Assembly: GCA_022820505.1 (NCBI GenBank)
Contig: JAJEFK010000021.1
Coordinates: 186,001-250,000 of the forward strand
Length of the DNA: 64,000 nucleotides
Source of the DNA: Acidimicrobiia bacterium
GTDB taxonomy: Bacteria; Actinomycetota; Acidimicrobiia; Acidimicrobiales; Poriferisodalaceae
Reading direction: 5' to 3'
Both the position numbers and the translations under genes were made by a program. The notes beneath the pieces are model-generated. The model had not been told where the DNA came from. It did not search any database and was given only the letters and a program-made list of their open reading frames with translations. This document shows, piece by piece, positions 16,256-24,207 of the stretch. Positions within the stretch are counted from its first letter, which is position 1. The number at the start of each line of letters is the position of its first letter.

Positions 16256-16723
16256 ATGGTGAATCCCATTCCCGACGACTACCCGCGCATCTCGGCCTCG
16301 ATGAGCATCGACGGCGCGGCAGACGCCATCGCGTTCTACACCGAGATTCTCGGGATGACCGAGCGGATGCGCATCGACATGGGCGGCAGGATCGGCCATT
16401 CCGAGCTGGAACTGGGCGACTCGCTCATCATGGTGGCCGACGAGTTCCCCGAGATGGAGTTCCATTCGCCCAAGCACTACGGCGGGTCACCGGTGCAGAT
16501 GAGCGTGTACGTGGAAGATGTCGACGCCACGTTCGCGGCGGCGCTCGCAGCTGGCGCCACCGAGGTGCGGCCCGTCGTGGATCAGTTCTACGGCGACCGC
16601 TCGGGCATGATCGAGGACCCGTGGGGCCACCGCTGGAACCTCACCACCCACATCGAAGACATCGATCCCGAGGAGATGGCGCGCCGCTCGGAAGCCGCCA
16701 TGGCCGAGATGGCCGACGGCTGA
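16256..16723 (+). CDS. VOC-family (PhnB/glyoxalase-like) protein
   Basis: A 155-residue vicinal-oxygen-chelate fold protein of the PhnB-like type. It has two beta-alpha-beta-beta-beta modules: SMSIDGAADAIAFYTEILGM with IGHSELELGDSLIMVADEF, and QMSVYVEDVDATFAAALAAGA with YGDRSGMIEDPWGHRWNL. The last motif is the hallmark of this subgroup. The ATG follows CAGGAGCACATCGCG. Members include glyoxalases and resistance proteins, but no substrate can be named. It stands alone after the UGSC gene. Confidence 0.88.
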   Translation: MVNPIPDDYPRISASMSIDGAADAIAFYTEILGMTERMRIDMGGRIGHSELELGDSLIMVADEFPEMEFHSPKHYGGSPVQMSVYVEDVDATFAAALAAGATEVRPVVDQFYGDRSGMIEDPWGHRWNLTTHIEDIDPEEMARRSEAAMAEMADG

Positions 16724-16769
16724 CAGAACCCCGCGAATACTGATTCTCGGCTGAGTCCGGCGCCGCGGA

Positions 16770-18134
16770 TCACTGCACGGCGCCGCCTGTGCGCCACCCG
16801 ACGACTGCCGCGGGCGCCGCGGAGACGGCGAACAGCGCCGCGGCTATGGCGAGCGCGAACGGCACCGAGACAAACTGCGCCACCGTTCCCAGCGCCAGAC
16901 CGATCGACACCTCTCCCACTGCCTGGGATTGCCCGACGAACGAGACCACGGTGGCGCGAACAGACGAGTCGGCGTGCCGATTCGCCATCGCTTCGGTGAG
17001 CGAGTACGCCGTCTCGCCCGCCACGTCGAGGACCGCCCAGCCGATGAGTGCCACCGTGAACCAGGGGCTCAACGCCAACGCCAGAGCGCCTGCTGCGGCG
17101 ACCGTCAGGAATCGCGCCAGCAGGAAGGCATCCCGCCGAGCGCTTCGCTGGTCAGCCTGGGAGCGCTCGAGGTGACGGCGCAGCCACGTCATCATCGGGA
17201 TCGCCAGGGCGGACATCACGAACCACGTTGCGCCGAAGAAGAGCACGGCCTCCCGCCCGTCCAGCTCGGTGAGGCCGAGTTCGAACAGCCGCAATACGGA
17301 AAGTCGATCATTGGCTTCCCACGCTCCGGCGGCAATGGCGGCCGAGAGGGTCACTGCCAGCAGCGACGGATTGCGACGGACGAGCCGTGCGCCTCGCTTC
17401 CAGAGGGCGATCGCGTCCTTCCACGCGCTCGTGCGCGCCGGCCGGGGTGCGCTGCCGGCCCGGCGGCGGGGTGACTCGAAGCCGGCTTCGGGCATCGTGA
17501 CGGCGAGGTATCCAGCCGCCGCGATGGCGAGCAGCCCCATCACGGCCATCGACCCCCGAACCGACCACGCGCCCATCGCAGTGGCGGCGACCAGGCCGAC
17601 CATGACGCCCACCGACCGGAAGACGGCATGGCGCACGATGAGCCCGTCCACCTGGCGGCTGGGATCGCTGCCGGCTGCACCGCTGTCTTCAGCCCCAGGG
17701 TCATCGCCTGCGGTCTGAGGCTCAACGGGCATCACCGCGGCACTGCGATGCGAATGCGATGCGTGATGGGCAATCTCGTCGGTCATCCACGCCGTGGCAG
17801 CGCCGCTCTGCAGCGTCCAGCCGACGCCCCACAGCACCTGCCAGATGACGAGCACGCCGAACAGCTCTGTCACCGGGGTCAACGCCATCGCCAAGCCCAT
17901 CACGACGTACGCGGCCACCACCGAGTACTTGCGGCTGTACAGGTCGGCGACCACGCCGGTCGGCGTCTCGGTGACCAGAATCGACAGCACCAGCGCAGTG
18001 CCCAGCACCGCAAGCCGGAATGGGGACAGCCGCAGATCGACCACCCACCACACCATCGCCGGCAGGCCCCACGAGAAGGCCAAGCCCTGCACACCCCCCG
18101 TCAGCAGAAAGAGCCGATCAGGCCGATGCCGCAC
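16770..18134 (-). CDS. MFS transporter
   Basis: A 454-residue polytopic membrane protein of the major facilitator superfamily. GTG 18134 is preferred, as the 37 upstream codons are Cys/Ser-rich and overlap the vapBC promoter. Around 12 hydrophobic segments are visible. The TM2-TM3 loop VADLYSRKYS resembles the MFS motif A region (GxxxDRxGRR-like) but is degenerate. A long hydrophilic loop (HHASHSHRSAAVMPVEPQTAG, 30-40 residues) sits between about TM5 and TM6, and another Arg-rich loop follows before TM7. The substrate is unknown. It is divergent from vapB. Confidence 0.8.
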   Translation of the reverse strand: MRHRPDRLFLLTGGVQGLAFSWGLPAMVWWVVDLRLSPFRLAVLGTALVLSILVTETPTGVVADLYSRKYSVVAAYVVMGLAMALTPVTELFGVLVIWQVLWGVGWTLQSGAATAWMTDEIAHHASHSHRSAAVMPVEPQTAGDDPGAEDSGAAGSDPSRQVDGLIVRHAVFRSVGVMVGLVAATAMGAWSVRGSMAVMGLLAIAAAGYLAVTMPEAGFESPRRRAGSAPRPARTSAWKDAIALWKRGARLVRRNPSLLAVTLSAAIAAGAWEANDRLSVLRLFELGLTELDGREAVLFFGATWFVMSALAIPMMTWLRRHLERSQADQRSARRDAFLLARFLTVAAAGALALALSPWFTVALIGWAVLDVAGETAYSLTEAMANRHADSSVRATVVSFVGQSQAVGEVSIGLALGTVAQFVSVPFALAIAAALFAVSAAPAAVVGWRTGGAVQ

Positions 18135-18223
18135 AACGCCGCAGCCTAGAAACCACTTCGGGTTCCCTAACGCCGAATGCGATGATCCTGACTGCGCTGC
18201 TCGGGAGCGAACCACGATCGGAG

Positions 18224-18250
18224 TGCAATATATGTTGCAATACATGGCAA
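18224..18250 (+). promoter_or_regulatory. palindromic operator/promoter of vapBC
   Basis: TGCAATATATGTTGCA (18224-18239) is an inverted repeat with seven of eight positions paired, and it overlaps a second inverted repeat, TTGCAATACATGGCAA (18235-18250, arms TTGC/GCAA). The two sit 11-26 bp before the vapB start in an otherwise GC-rich region and include a TATATG that may serve as -10. Ribbon-helix-helix antitoxins typically bind paired palindromes in their own promoter, so autoregulation is likely. Confidence 0.6.
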
Positions 18251-18260
18251 AATTGGCACC

Positions 18261-18488
18261 ATGAAGCAGACGACGATCTACCTACCTGATGAACTCAAGG
18301 AGCGACTCGAACGCGCAGCGGAGGAAGCCCGTTGTTCTGAGGCTGCGCTGGTTCGCGAGGCGCTGGTCGAAGCACTTGCTCGGCGTGAGGCTCGGCCGAC
18401 AACCCCGCTGTTCGCCGAGGGCTGGGGCGATCCCGACATCGCCAAGAACGTCGACGATCACCTAGCCAGGACTGGTTTCGGTACGTGA
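18261..18488 (+). CDS. vapB: VapB-type ribbon-helix-helix antitoxin
   Basis: A 75-residue CopG/RHH-fold antitoxin: KQTTIYLPDELKERLERAAEEARCSEAALVREALVEAL is a complete ribbon-helix-helix, followed by a toxin-wrapping tail (LFAEGWGDPDIAKNVDDHLARTGFG) typical of antitoxins paired with PIN toxins. Its stop overlaps the toxin start as GTGA, coupling translation. No Shine-Dalgarno is obvious, so the transcript may be leaderless or have a short leader. The upstream palindromes are probable operator sites. Confidence 0.9.
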   Translation: MKQTTIYLPDELKERLERAAEEARCSEAALVREALVEALARREARPTTPLFAEGWGDPDIAKNVDDHLARTGFGT

Positions 18489-18904
18489 TCGTCGACACCA
18501 GCGTCCTCCTGGCGGCATTCGTGCCGGACCAGCGGATGCATAAATCGTGCGCCCAAACACTGGCCGAGGCCCGCCCGCTGGTGATCTCCCCCTTTGTGCT
18601 TGCGGAACTCGATTACCTCACGGCGCGCATCGCTGGCGTCGATGCCGAATTGGCGGTGCTCGACGAGATCTCGTCGGGTGCGTACGAACTAGCGGCTTTC
18701 GATGCCGTCGATTTCGTCCGGGCACACGCTGTCATCGAGCGATACCGCGACCTGCCGCTTGGCTTGACCGATGCATCGCTGGTGGTCCTCGCCGACAAAT
18801 ACGACGAGGTTGCGATTGCGACGCTCGACGAACGGCACTTCCGCGTCGTTCAGTCACTGCGCGGCAAGCCATTCCGCATCCTCCCCGCCGACATCGGGTT
18901 CTGA
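18485..18904 (+). CDS. vapC: VapC PIN-domain ribonuclease toxin
   Basis: A 139-residue PIN-domain toxin. Acidic metal-binding residues are in the expected places: IVDTSVLLA (D near residue 4), FVLAELDYL, LTDASLVVLA and ATLDERHF. The family cleaves RNA, often tRNA, in a Mg2+-dependent way and is neutralised by the RHH partner encoded immediately upstream with a 4-base overlap. Length and motif spacing are intact, so the toxin is probably active. The RNA target is not predictable. Confidence 0.92.
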   Translation: MIVDTSVLLAAFVPDQRMHKSCAQTLAEARPLVISPFVLAELDYLTARIAGVDAELAVLDEISSGAYELAAFDAVDFVRAHAVIERYRDLPLGLTDASLVVLADKYDEVAIATLDERHFRVVQSLRGKPFRILPADIGF

Positions 18905-18962
18905 AGACAGCCAGCCCCGACGCTGGCATGATGCTCGGAGCATCCGAAGAGAGGTTCGGTCG

Positions 18963-20000
18963 ATGAGCACAGAGCAGCAAGCACAGCACCGCATCGACGG
19001 GGCGACGACGGCGTCCACACCGGGAGGCTGCGCCGACGAAGCAGCGCAGTTCGAGGAGATGGGGCTCTCGGCGGCGTGGTCATTCGAGGCGTCCCACGAT
19101 CCGTTCCTGCCGTTGGCGCTGGCAGCAGAACGCACCGAGAACATCGAACTCGGCACGGCCATTGCGGTTGCCTTCGCCCGCAACCCAATGACATGCGCCG
19201 TCACGGCGTGGGACTTGCAGCGCCACAGCGGCGGCCGCTTCATCCTGGGGCTCGGCACGCAGATCAAGCCCCACATCACCAAGCGGTACAGCGAGCAGTG
19301 GTCACGTCCTGCTGAGCGGATGCGCGAGTACATCGAGGCGGTGCGCGCCATCTGGCACACCTTCGAGACCGGCGAGCGGCTCAACCACCGGGGCGAGTTC
19401 TACACCCACACCCTGATGACGCCGTTCTTCAATCCGGGCCCGATCGGCATGGCACCACCGGCGATCTACGTGGCCGGCGTTGGCCCGCGCATGGTCGAGG
19501 TGATCGGTGCGGCGGCGGACGGATTCTTCGTGCATCCGTTCCACACCGCCCAGTTCATGACCGATGTCACGCTCCCGGCAATGGCGGCGGGAGCCGAATC
19601 GGCCGGACGCGACATCGGCGATGTCACCGTTGCTTGCCTGACCATCGTCGCAATGGGGGAGAACGACGAGCAGATCGACAAGGCACGCCGCTCAGCCGCA
19701 GGCCAGCTCGCGTTCTACGGGTCGACGCCTGCCTACGCGGGCGCGCTCGACCACCACGGCTACGGTGAACTGCAGCCGCGCCTGAACACGCTGTCCAAGC
19801 AGGGCAACTGGCGGGAGATGAGCGATCTCATCGACGACGATCTGCTCGACCTCATCGTCGTGTCGGGCACGCCGTCGGCCGTGGGAGCACAGATCGCCGA
19901 GCGCAACACCTTCGCCGACCGCACCACGATGATGTTCTACGGACCGACACCCACCAACGACGCCATCGCCGAAGCCGTAGCAGCTGCCAACGGCGCATGA
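18963..20000 (+). CDS. LLM-class F420-type oxidoreductase
   Basis: A 345-residue luciferase-like protein starting at ATG 18963 (MSTEQQAQHR); the 64 codons upstream in the track overlap vapC. Signatures are AAQFEEMGLSAAWSFEASHDPF, ENIELGTAIAVAFARNPM, GGRFILGLGTQIKPHI and AIYVAGVGPRMVEVIGAAADGFFVHPF. These correspond to the actinobacterial TIGR03617-like F420-dependent group, as best I can judge by eye. Its stop overlaps the tag start (ATGA), so the two may be co-transcribed although their functions look unrelated. Substrate unknown. Confidence 0.87.
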   Translation: MSTEQQAQHRIDGATTASTPGGCADEAAQFEEMGLSAAWSFEASHDPFLPLALAAERTENIELGTAIAVAFARNPMTCAVTAWDLQRHSGGRFILGLGTQIKPHITKRYSEQWSRPAERMREYIEAVRAIWHTFETGERLNHRGEFYTHTLMTPFFNPGPIGMAPPAIYVAGVGPRMVEVIGAAADGFFVHPFHTAQFMTDVTLPAMAAGAESAGRDIGDVTVACLTIVAMGENDEQIDKARRSAAGQLAFYGSTPAYAGALDHHGYGELQPRLNTLSKQGNWREMSDLIDDDLLDLIVVSGTPSAVGAQIAERNTFADRTTMMFYGPTPTNDAIAEAVAAANGA

Positions 20001-20641
20001 ACCAACCGGCCGCTGTGCCTGAGGGGCTGAGGCGGCGAACTGACGGAACCTTGGCGTGCTGGTGGGGCGAAGGCCACGACGACTACGAGGCCTACCACGA
20101 CGCCGAGTGGGGCCTGCCGGTCACCGACGACGTGCGCCTGTACGAGAAGATGTGCCTCGAGGGCTTCCAATCCGGGCTGTCGTGGCTGACGATCCTGCGC
20201 AAGCGGGAGAACTTCCGGGCCGCGTTCTGCGGGTTTGATTTCGAGGTCGTGGCTGGCTTCGGCGACGCCGACGTCGAGCGGCTCCTCGGCGACGCAGGCA
20301 TCGTGCGTCACCGCGGCAAGATCGAAGCGACGATCAACAACGCCCGGGCTGCGCTCGACACCATCGCTGCGCACGGCAGCCTGGCGGCCTTCTTCTGGTC
20401 GTTCGAGCCCCAGCCAGAGGATCGGCCGGCAACCATCGACTACCGGACGCTCACGTCGATTCCCACAACGCCCGAATCGACCGCTCTCAGCAAGGCACTG
20501 CGCATGCAGGGCTGGCGCTTTGTCGGCCCCACCACCTGTTACGCCCTCATGCAGGCCTCAGGCATCGTCAACGATCACCTCGAAGGCTGCCATCGCCGGC
20601 CCGTCATCGAGGCCGCCCGCGCAGAGCTGATCCGACCGTGA
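19997..20641 (+). CDS. tag: DNA-3-methyladenine glycosylase I
   Basis: A 214-residue Tag-family glycosylase that excises 3-methyladenine from alkylated DNA. Motifs are CWWGEGHDDYEAYHDAEWG (zinc-binding Cys and His plus the catalytic pocket), LEGFQSGLSWLTILRKRENFR, GIVRHRGKIEATINNA, and the C-terminal NDHLEGCHR giving the second zinc His and Cys. Length is normal. It overlaps the upstream LLM gene by four bases. No adaptive-response regulator is nearby. Confidence 0.95.
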   Translation: MNQPAAVPEGLRRRTDGTLACWWGEGHDDYEAYHDAEWGLPVTDDVRLYEKMCLEGFQSGLSWLTILRKRENFRAAFCGFDFEVVAGFGDADVERLLGDAGIVRHRGKIEATINNARAALDTIAAHGSLAAFFWSFEPQPEDRPATIDYRTLTSIPTTPESTALSKALRMQGWRFVGPTTCYALMQASGIVNDHLEGCHRRPVIEAARAELIRP

Positions 20642-20662
20642 ACCGCTTCAACCGGTGAAGAA

Positions 20663-21271
20663 TCAGGCGCCGAGGGCGATGACGCCGTCCTCGGTGGCGA
20701 GGTGGGTCATCGGCACATCGTGGGGCTCCGACGGAAGCTGGTCGAAGACGAGATAGCGGCACGCGACCCCGACTCGCGGGCAGTTTTCAGGCAACCTGGC
20801 CAGCAGCTCGTCGAAGTAGCCGACGCCGTGGCCCAGCCGGGTGCCGTGCTGATCGAACGCCACGCCGGGAACGAGAGCCAGAGAGATGTGTCGGGGTTGC
20901 AGCTCGAAAGCCTCCGCGGTGGGCTGGGGGAAGCCGTGCCGGTGCTGCTCCATGGCGCCGATCGCCGGGTGCAGTGTGAGCGGGCCGTCGGGGGGAGTGC
21001 GCGTCACGGCGAAGCGCTGCCAGCCGACAGCGTCCGCGAGGCGGTCCAGCGACAGCTCATTCGCCATCGCCCGGTAGAAGAGGATCAGGTTGGCCCCCGA
21101 GGGCACCGGCTCGCCGGCAACGGCAGTCGAGCCTTTGTCGAACGCCCCGATGAACTCCCGCAGGCCCGCTACGACGGCGACTGTCGACGCTGCTGAAACC
21201 GGTTGACGCTGATCTCTGATCCACCGGCGCCAAGCTTCCTTTGAAGACCCAGGTGGGGGCTTGCCGCTCAT
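20663..21271 (-). CDS. 5-formyltetrahydrofolate cyclo-ligase
   Basis: A 202-residue enzyme of the 5-FTHF cyclo-ligase (MTHFS) family, which converts 5-formyl-THF to 5,10-methenyl-THF with ATP. The ATG at 21271 (MSGKPPPGSS) is preferred over the track start because the preceding residues have no family similarity. Motifs are SKEAWRRWIRDQR at the N-terminus, LVPGVAFDQHGTRLGHGVGYFDELLA (nucleotide-binding glycine loop) and VPMTHLATEDGVIA at the end. It converges with tag. Confidence 0.88.
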   Translation of the reverse strand: MSGKPPPGSSKEAWRRWIRDQRQPVSAASTVAVVAGLREFIGAFDKGSTAVAGEPVPSGANLILFYRAMANELSLDRLADAVGWQRFAVTRTPPDGPLTLHPAIGAMEQHRHGFPQPTAEAFELQPRHISLALVPGVAFDQHGTRLGHGVGYFDELLARLPENCPRVGVACRYLVFDQLPSEPHDVPMTHLATEDGVIALGA

Positions 21272-21460
21272 GGAAACGAAGCTAGGTGCCTCGCGCCCCT
21301 CAAGGTCACCGCTTCCTGTTACGAGAGGAGGTGCAACTCGCTGCTGGATCGTCGGCGACGAGCGCGGCAGCGCCAAGTCGCTGGGATCGCTCTCAGTGCC
21401 AGGTCATGTCTTGCTGCCATGCCTCACGAGTGCCACAACCAACTTCCAACAAACTCAGGC

Positions 21461-21490
21461 TTGACAGCCCTCGTTCCGCCGGATTATGTT
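21461..21490 (+). promoter_or_regulatory. sigma70-like promoter of the CebR-like regulator
   Basis: A perfect -35 hexamer TTGACA (21461-21466) is followed after 18 bases by TATGTT (21485-21490), a four-of-six match to the -10. The expected start of transcription falls inside the palindromic operator at 21492-21505, so a bound repressor would block initiation. The transcript leader would be only about 15-20 nt. Predicted by eye. Confidence 0.55.
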
Positions 21491-21491
21491 G

Positions 21492-21505
21492 TGGGAGCGC
21501 TCCCA
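21492..21505. promoter_or_regulatory. CebR/CelR-type operator O1
   Basis: TGGGAGCGCTCCCA is a perfect 14-bp palindrome 9 bp before the regulator start codon. It is identical to the operator described for CebR in Streptomyces and CelR in Thermobifida. A second identical copy lies before the transporter operon. The position over the start of transcription implies negative autoregulation. Confidence 0.88.
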
Positions 21506-21514
21506 AGGAATCCT

Positions 21515-22558
21515 ATGGCAGCACGTCTCAATCTGGAAGAAATCGGCCGCCGAGCTGGTGTTTCGCGCTCGACGGTCTCGCGCGTGGTCAACGGCGAGCC
21601 CAATGTCAGCGCCAAGACCAAGCGCAAGGTGGAGGCAGTCATCGCGGCAACCGGCTTCCGGCCTCACGCCGCCGCTCGCTCGCTGGCCTCGCGCCAGACC
21701 GGGGTCATCGGCCTGATCATCCCGAGCGAGGCGGGAACGCTCTTCAACGATCCGTACTTCGGGCGCCTGATCCTCGGCGCCAGCGACGCCATGAACGGCC
21801 TGGACCTGACGCTCGCGCTGTTCGTCTTCGGCGAGGAGATCGACGAGAGCGCCATCATCTCCCGGGTCGTCAATCCCGGCCTCGTCGACGGCGTCATCGT
21901 CACCGCGACACGCATGGCCGACCCGTTGATCGACCACCTGCGCGACGCCCACATGCCGTTCGTCGTGATCGGCAGGCCCGACAGTCCCCATGCGGTCTAC
22001 TCCGTCGACGCTGACAACCGCGGCGGTGCCCGATCCGCTGCGCTGCACTTCGCCCAGCTCGGGCGCCAGCGCCCAGCCCTCATCGCACCGCCTTCCAACA
22101 CCAGTGCGGGCGTCGACCGCCGCAGCGGCTTCCTTGACGGGCTCGCCGAAGCGGGTCTGTCCATCGACGGCCGTGTCCGCGAAGGCGACTGGACCGAGGG
22201 CGCCGGTCGCAGCGCCATGGCCGAACTGCTCGCGAGCAGTCCCGATGCAGTCTTCGTGGGCTCGGATCGCATGGCCGTCGGCGCTCTGCAGGCGATCCGC
22301 GAGGCGAATCTGCAGTGCCCTCAAGATGTTGCCGTCGTGTCCTTCGACGGCATCATTCCCGCCGACATGGTGGTGCCCCGGTTGACTTCGGTGGCCCAAC
22401 CGGTGCGGGAGGTGGGGGAGCGGGCTGTCTCGCTGCTGAAGGCAGTCCTGGACGGTGATGTCACGAAGGCGGAATCGGTGGTGTTCCCCACCGAGCTCGT
22501 GATCCGCGAAACCTGCGGCGCCGCGCTCGCTGCCACCGAGACGGGCACGGCGTCCTGA
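21515..22558 (+). CDS. LacI-family (CebR-like) transcriptional repressor
   Basis: A 347-residue LacI-type regulator. The start at ATG 21515 puts the helix-turn-helix in its normal place: NLEEIGRRAGVSRSTVSRVVNG, then the hinge SLASRQTGVIGLIIP. The C-terminal ligand-binding domain is complete, with GASDAMNGLDLT, VIVTATRM, VFVGSDRMAVGALQAI and DVAVVSFDGI. Identical palindromes flank the gene and precede the transporter operon, so it is the obvious regulator of both. In known CebR/CelR systems cellobiose releases the repressor. Here the downstream GH16 and phosphorylase-like enzymes make a beta-1,3-gluco-oligosaccharide a likely inducer; this is inference. Confidence 0.9.
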   Translation: MAARLNLEEIGRRAGVSRSTVSRVVNGEPNVSAKTKRKVEAVIAATGFRPHAAARSLASRQTGVIGLIIPSEAGTLFNDPYFGRLILGASDAMNGLDLTLALFVFGEEIDESAIISRVVNPGLVDGVIVTATRMADPLIDHLRDAHMPFVVIGRPDSPHAVYSVDADNRGGARSAALHFAQLGRQRPALIAPPSNTSAGVDRRSGFLDGLAEAGLSIDGRVREGDWTEGAGRSAMAELLASSPDAVFVGSDRMAVGALQAIREANLQCPQDVAVVSFDGIIPADMVVPRLTSVAQPVREVGERAVSLLKAVLDGDVTKAESVVFPTELVIRETCGAALAATETGTAS

Positions 22559-22575
22559 CCATGAGCATGCCGTGC
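22545..22575. other. inverted repeat at the end of the regulator gene
   Basis: GGCACGGC and GCCGTGCC-like arms (eight pairs, about 17-base loop) span the regulator stop codon. No T-run follows, so it is not a classic intrinsic terminator, but it could slow read-through into the transporter operon ahead of operator O2. Confidence 0.3.
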
Positions 22576-22599
22576 CGCCCCCTTGCTGCTCCCCAGGAT

Positions 22600-22613
22600 T
22601 GGGAGCGCTCCCA
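22600..22613. promoter_or_regulatory. CebR/CelR-type operator O2
   Basis: A second perfect TGGGAGCGCTCCCA palindrome, 111 bp before the start codon of the sugar-binding lipoprotein. It is identical to O1, so the same repressor should control the transporter and hydrolase operon. I could not place -35 and -10 hexamers around it with confidence. Confidence 0.88.
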
Positions 22614-22616
22614 CAA

Positions 22617-22637
22617 CCGAACGCTGTACACGTTCGG
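22617..22637. promoter_or_regulatory. inverted repeat in the operon leader
   Basis: CCGAACG and CGTTCGG are perfect 7-bp arms around CTGTACA, 3 bp downstream of operator O2 and probably in the 5' leader. It could be a leader hairpin or a second protein site. There is no copy near the regulator gene. Confidence 0.35.
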
Positions 22638-22724
22638 CCTCACAACGCGACGCACTCGCCCATCTGATCCGTCATCACATACCCGGTCACACCCATCGTG
22701 ACCACAACCAGGAGGGATAACTCC

Positions 22725-24110
22725 ATGAAGAAATCACTGACCTGGCGGCTCGCTGCCGTCCTGCTTGCATTCGGCCTCATAGGGGCCGCCTGCGGCAGCG
22801 ACGACAGCAGTTCGCCGGCGACCACCGCGGCTCCCGCTGCGACGGATGCCCCGGCGCCAGACGAGCCCGAGCCCGAACCAGAGATGGCCGAGGACGTGAC
22901 GCTACGCGTGCTCGTCCATCAGAACCCGCCGATGGTGGAGTTCATGGAGGCGTTCAACGAGTCGTTCGAGGCATCGCACCCGCACATCACGATCGATCTG
23001 TCGGTCGTGGAAGCGGGCGACCTCTCCATTGCGACCCAGACCCGCCTCTCCGCCAATGACATCGACGTGGTCGGCATCTTCGGATTCTCGAATGCAGCGC
23101 AGTCGTACATGTCCGGCGCCGTACCGCCGAACTGGCAGACGCTGATCGAGGCCGGCCTGCTCATGGATCTCACGGGGCAGCCGTTCGTCGACAACTACGA
23201 CGAGGCGACTATCGCGGACGCCGGCTCGTTCAACGGCAAGGTCTATTCCATCAATCTCGGCCGTGTCTCCTACAGCGGCATGTTCGTCAACAAGGATCTG
23301 CTCGCAGCCAACGGTCTCGAAGTGCCGACCACCTGGGGCGAGCTCGTCACCGCCTGCGAGGTCGTCAAGGCCGCCGGCAACGAGTGCATGACCGTCGGCG
23401 GTGCCGACGGCTGGCCGGTGTTCGTCGGCGCGTACGGCCTGCTCGGCGCGATGTATCCCGATCAGGAGGCGCTCGTCGAGGGCCTGTGGACAGGCGATAT
23501 CACCTGGGACGACGACCAGTCCGTCGAGATGTTCCGCCGGATGCAGATCTACACCTCCGACATGCTCGAACAGGGCGTGACAGGGCTGTCGCACGACGCC
23601 GGCCCGCCGCGGTACGCAGCCGGCGACGTTGCCTTCATGCCCACCGGCGTGTGGCAGGCGCCCGCCCTCGAGAGCGCGGAACCCGACTTCGACTGGACCT
23701 ATGTGCCGTTCCCCGGCAGCGACAACGCCGAGGACAACCAGTACCTGTTCGGCAAGTACGACCAAGGCTGGGCCATTGCGGCAGACACGCCGCACCCCGA
23801 GGCGGCGCTTGCCTACCTCGAGGCGTTCTCTGAGCCCGACAACTACCAGGCGTTCGCCAACGCCGTCGGGTTCATCCCGACCCAGCCGACCGCCGTGCTC
23901 GACACCCACCTGGGCCGCGAGGTCGCGCCGTTCCTGGCGAACTACCGGGTCGGCTTCGAGCAGTACTGGGTTGCGCCGGCAGGCGCGGGCCAGTGGGCGA
24001 ATGGCTCGCAGGCCGCAGCGTGGTTCTCGCCCTTCAACGAGTGGACCGATCACGTTGCACTGGCTGCCCAGGCCCAGGCCGACCTGCAAGCCGGTCTCGA
24101 CGCCAACTAA
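22725..24110 (+). CDS. ABC transporter sugar-binding lipoprotein
   Basis: A 461-residue family-1 solute-binding protein. ATG 22725 has AGGAGGG at good spacing, and it opens a lipoprotein signal MKKSLTWRLAAVLLAFGLIGAAC with lipobox IGAAC. A Ser/Ala/Pro/Glu linker follows, then the binding domain: VTLRVLVHQNPPMVEFMEAFN, GKVYSINLGRVSYSGMFVNKDLL, EVPTTWGELV and FMPTGVWQAPALE. This pattern suits malto-/cello-type oligosaccharide-binding proteins. It is the first gene of the operon under operator O2. The expected ligand is a beta-gluco-oligosaccharide, from the adjacent GH16 and phosphorylase-like genes. Confidence 0.92.
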   Translation: MKKSLTWRLAAVLLAFGLIGAACGSDDSSSPATTAAPAATDAPAPDEPEPEPEMAEDVTLRVLVHQNPPMVEFMEAFNESFEASHPHITIDLSVVEAGDLSIATQTRLSANDIDVVGIFGFSNAAQSYMSGAVPPNWQTLIEAGLLMDLTGQPFVDNYDEATIADAGSFNGKVYSINLGRVSYSGMFVNKDLLAANGLEVPTTWGELVTACEVVKAAGNECMTVGGADGWPVFVGAYGLLGAMYPDQEALVEGLWTGDITWDDDQSVEMFRRMQIYTSDMLEQGVTGLSHDAGPPRYAAGDVAFMPTGVWQAPALESAEPDFDWTYVPFPGSDNAEDNQYLFGKYDQGWAIAADTPHPEAALAYLEAFSEPDNYQAFANAVGFIPTQPTAVLDTHLGREVAPFLANYRVGFEQYWVAPAGAGQWANGSQAAAWFSPFNEWTDHVALAAQAQADLQAGLDAN

Positions 24111-24131
24111 GTCAAGAGCCCTCCCTACAGA

Positions 24132-24171
24132 GGTGCGGGCATCCTGTCCTGCGGGGCAGGGTGCCCGCACC
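24132..24171 (+). other. strong intercistronic hairpin after the binding-protein gene
   Basis: GGTGCGGGCA pairs perfectly with TGCCCGCACC, and the stem continues inward through a T.G pair and CCTG/CAGG, leaving a 10-base loop: about 15 pairs in all. It lies between the binding-protein stop and the first permease. Such hairpins commonly stabilise the 5' message and reduce downstream expression, so that binding protein exceeds permease. There is no T-run, so partial rather than full termination is likely. Confidence 0.65.
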
Positions 24172-24207
24172 CCCCTCCCTTCGGTCTGATCGGAGTCGAC
24201 GGGTTTC

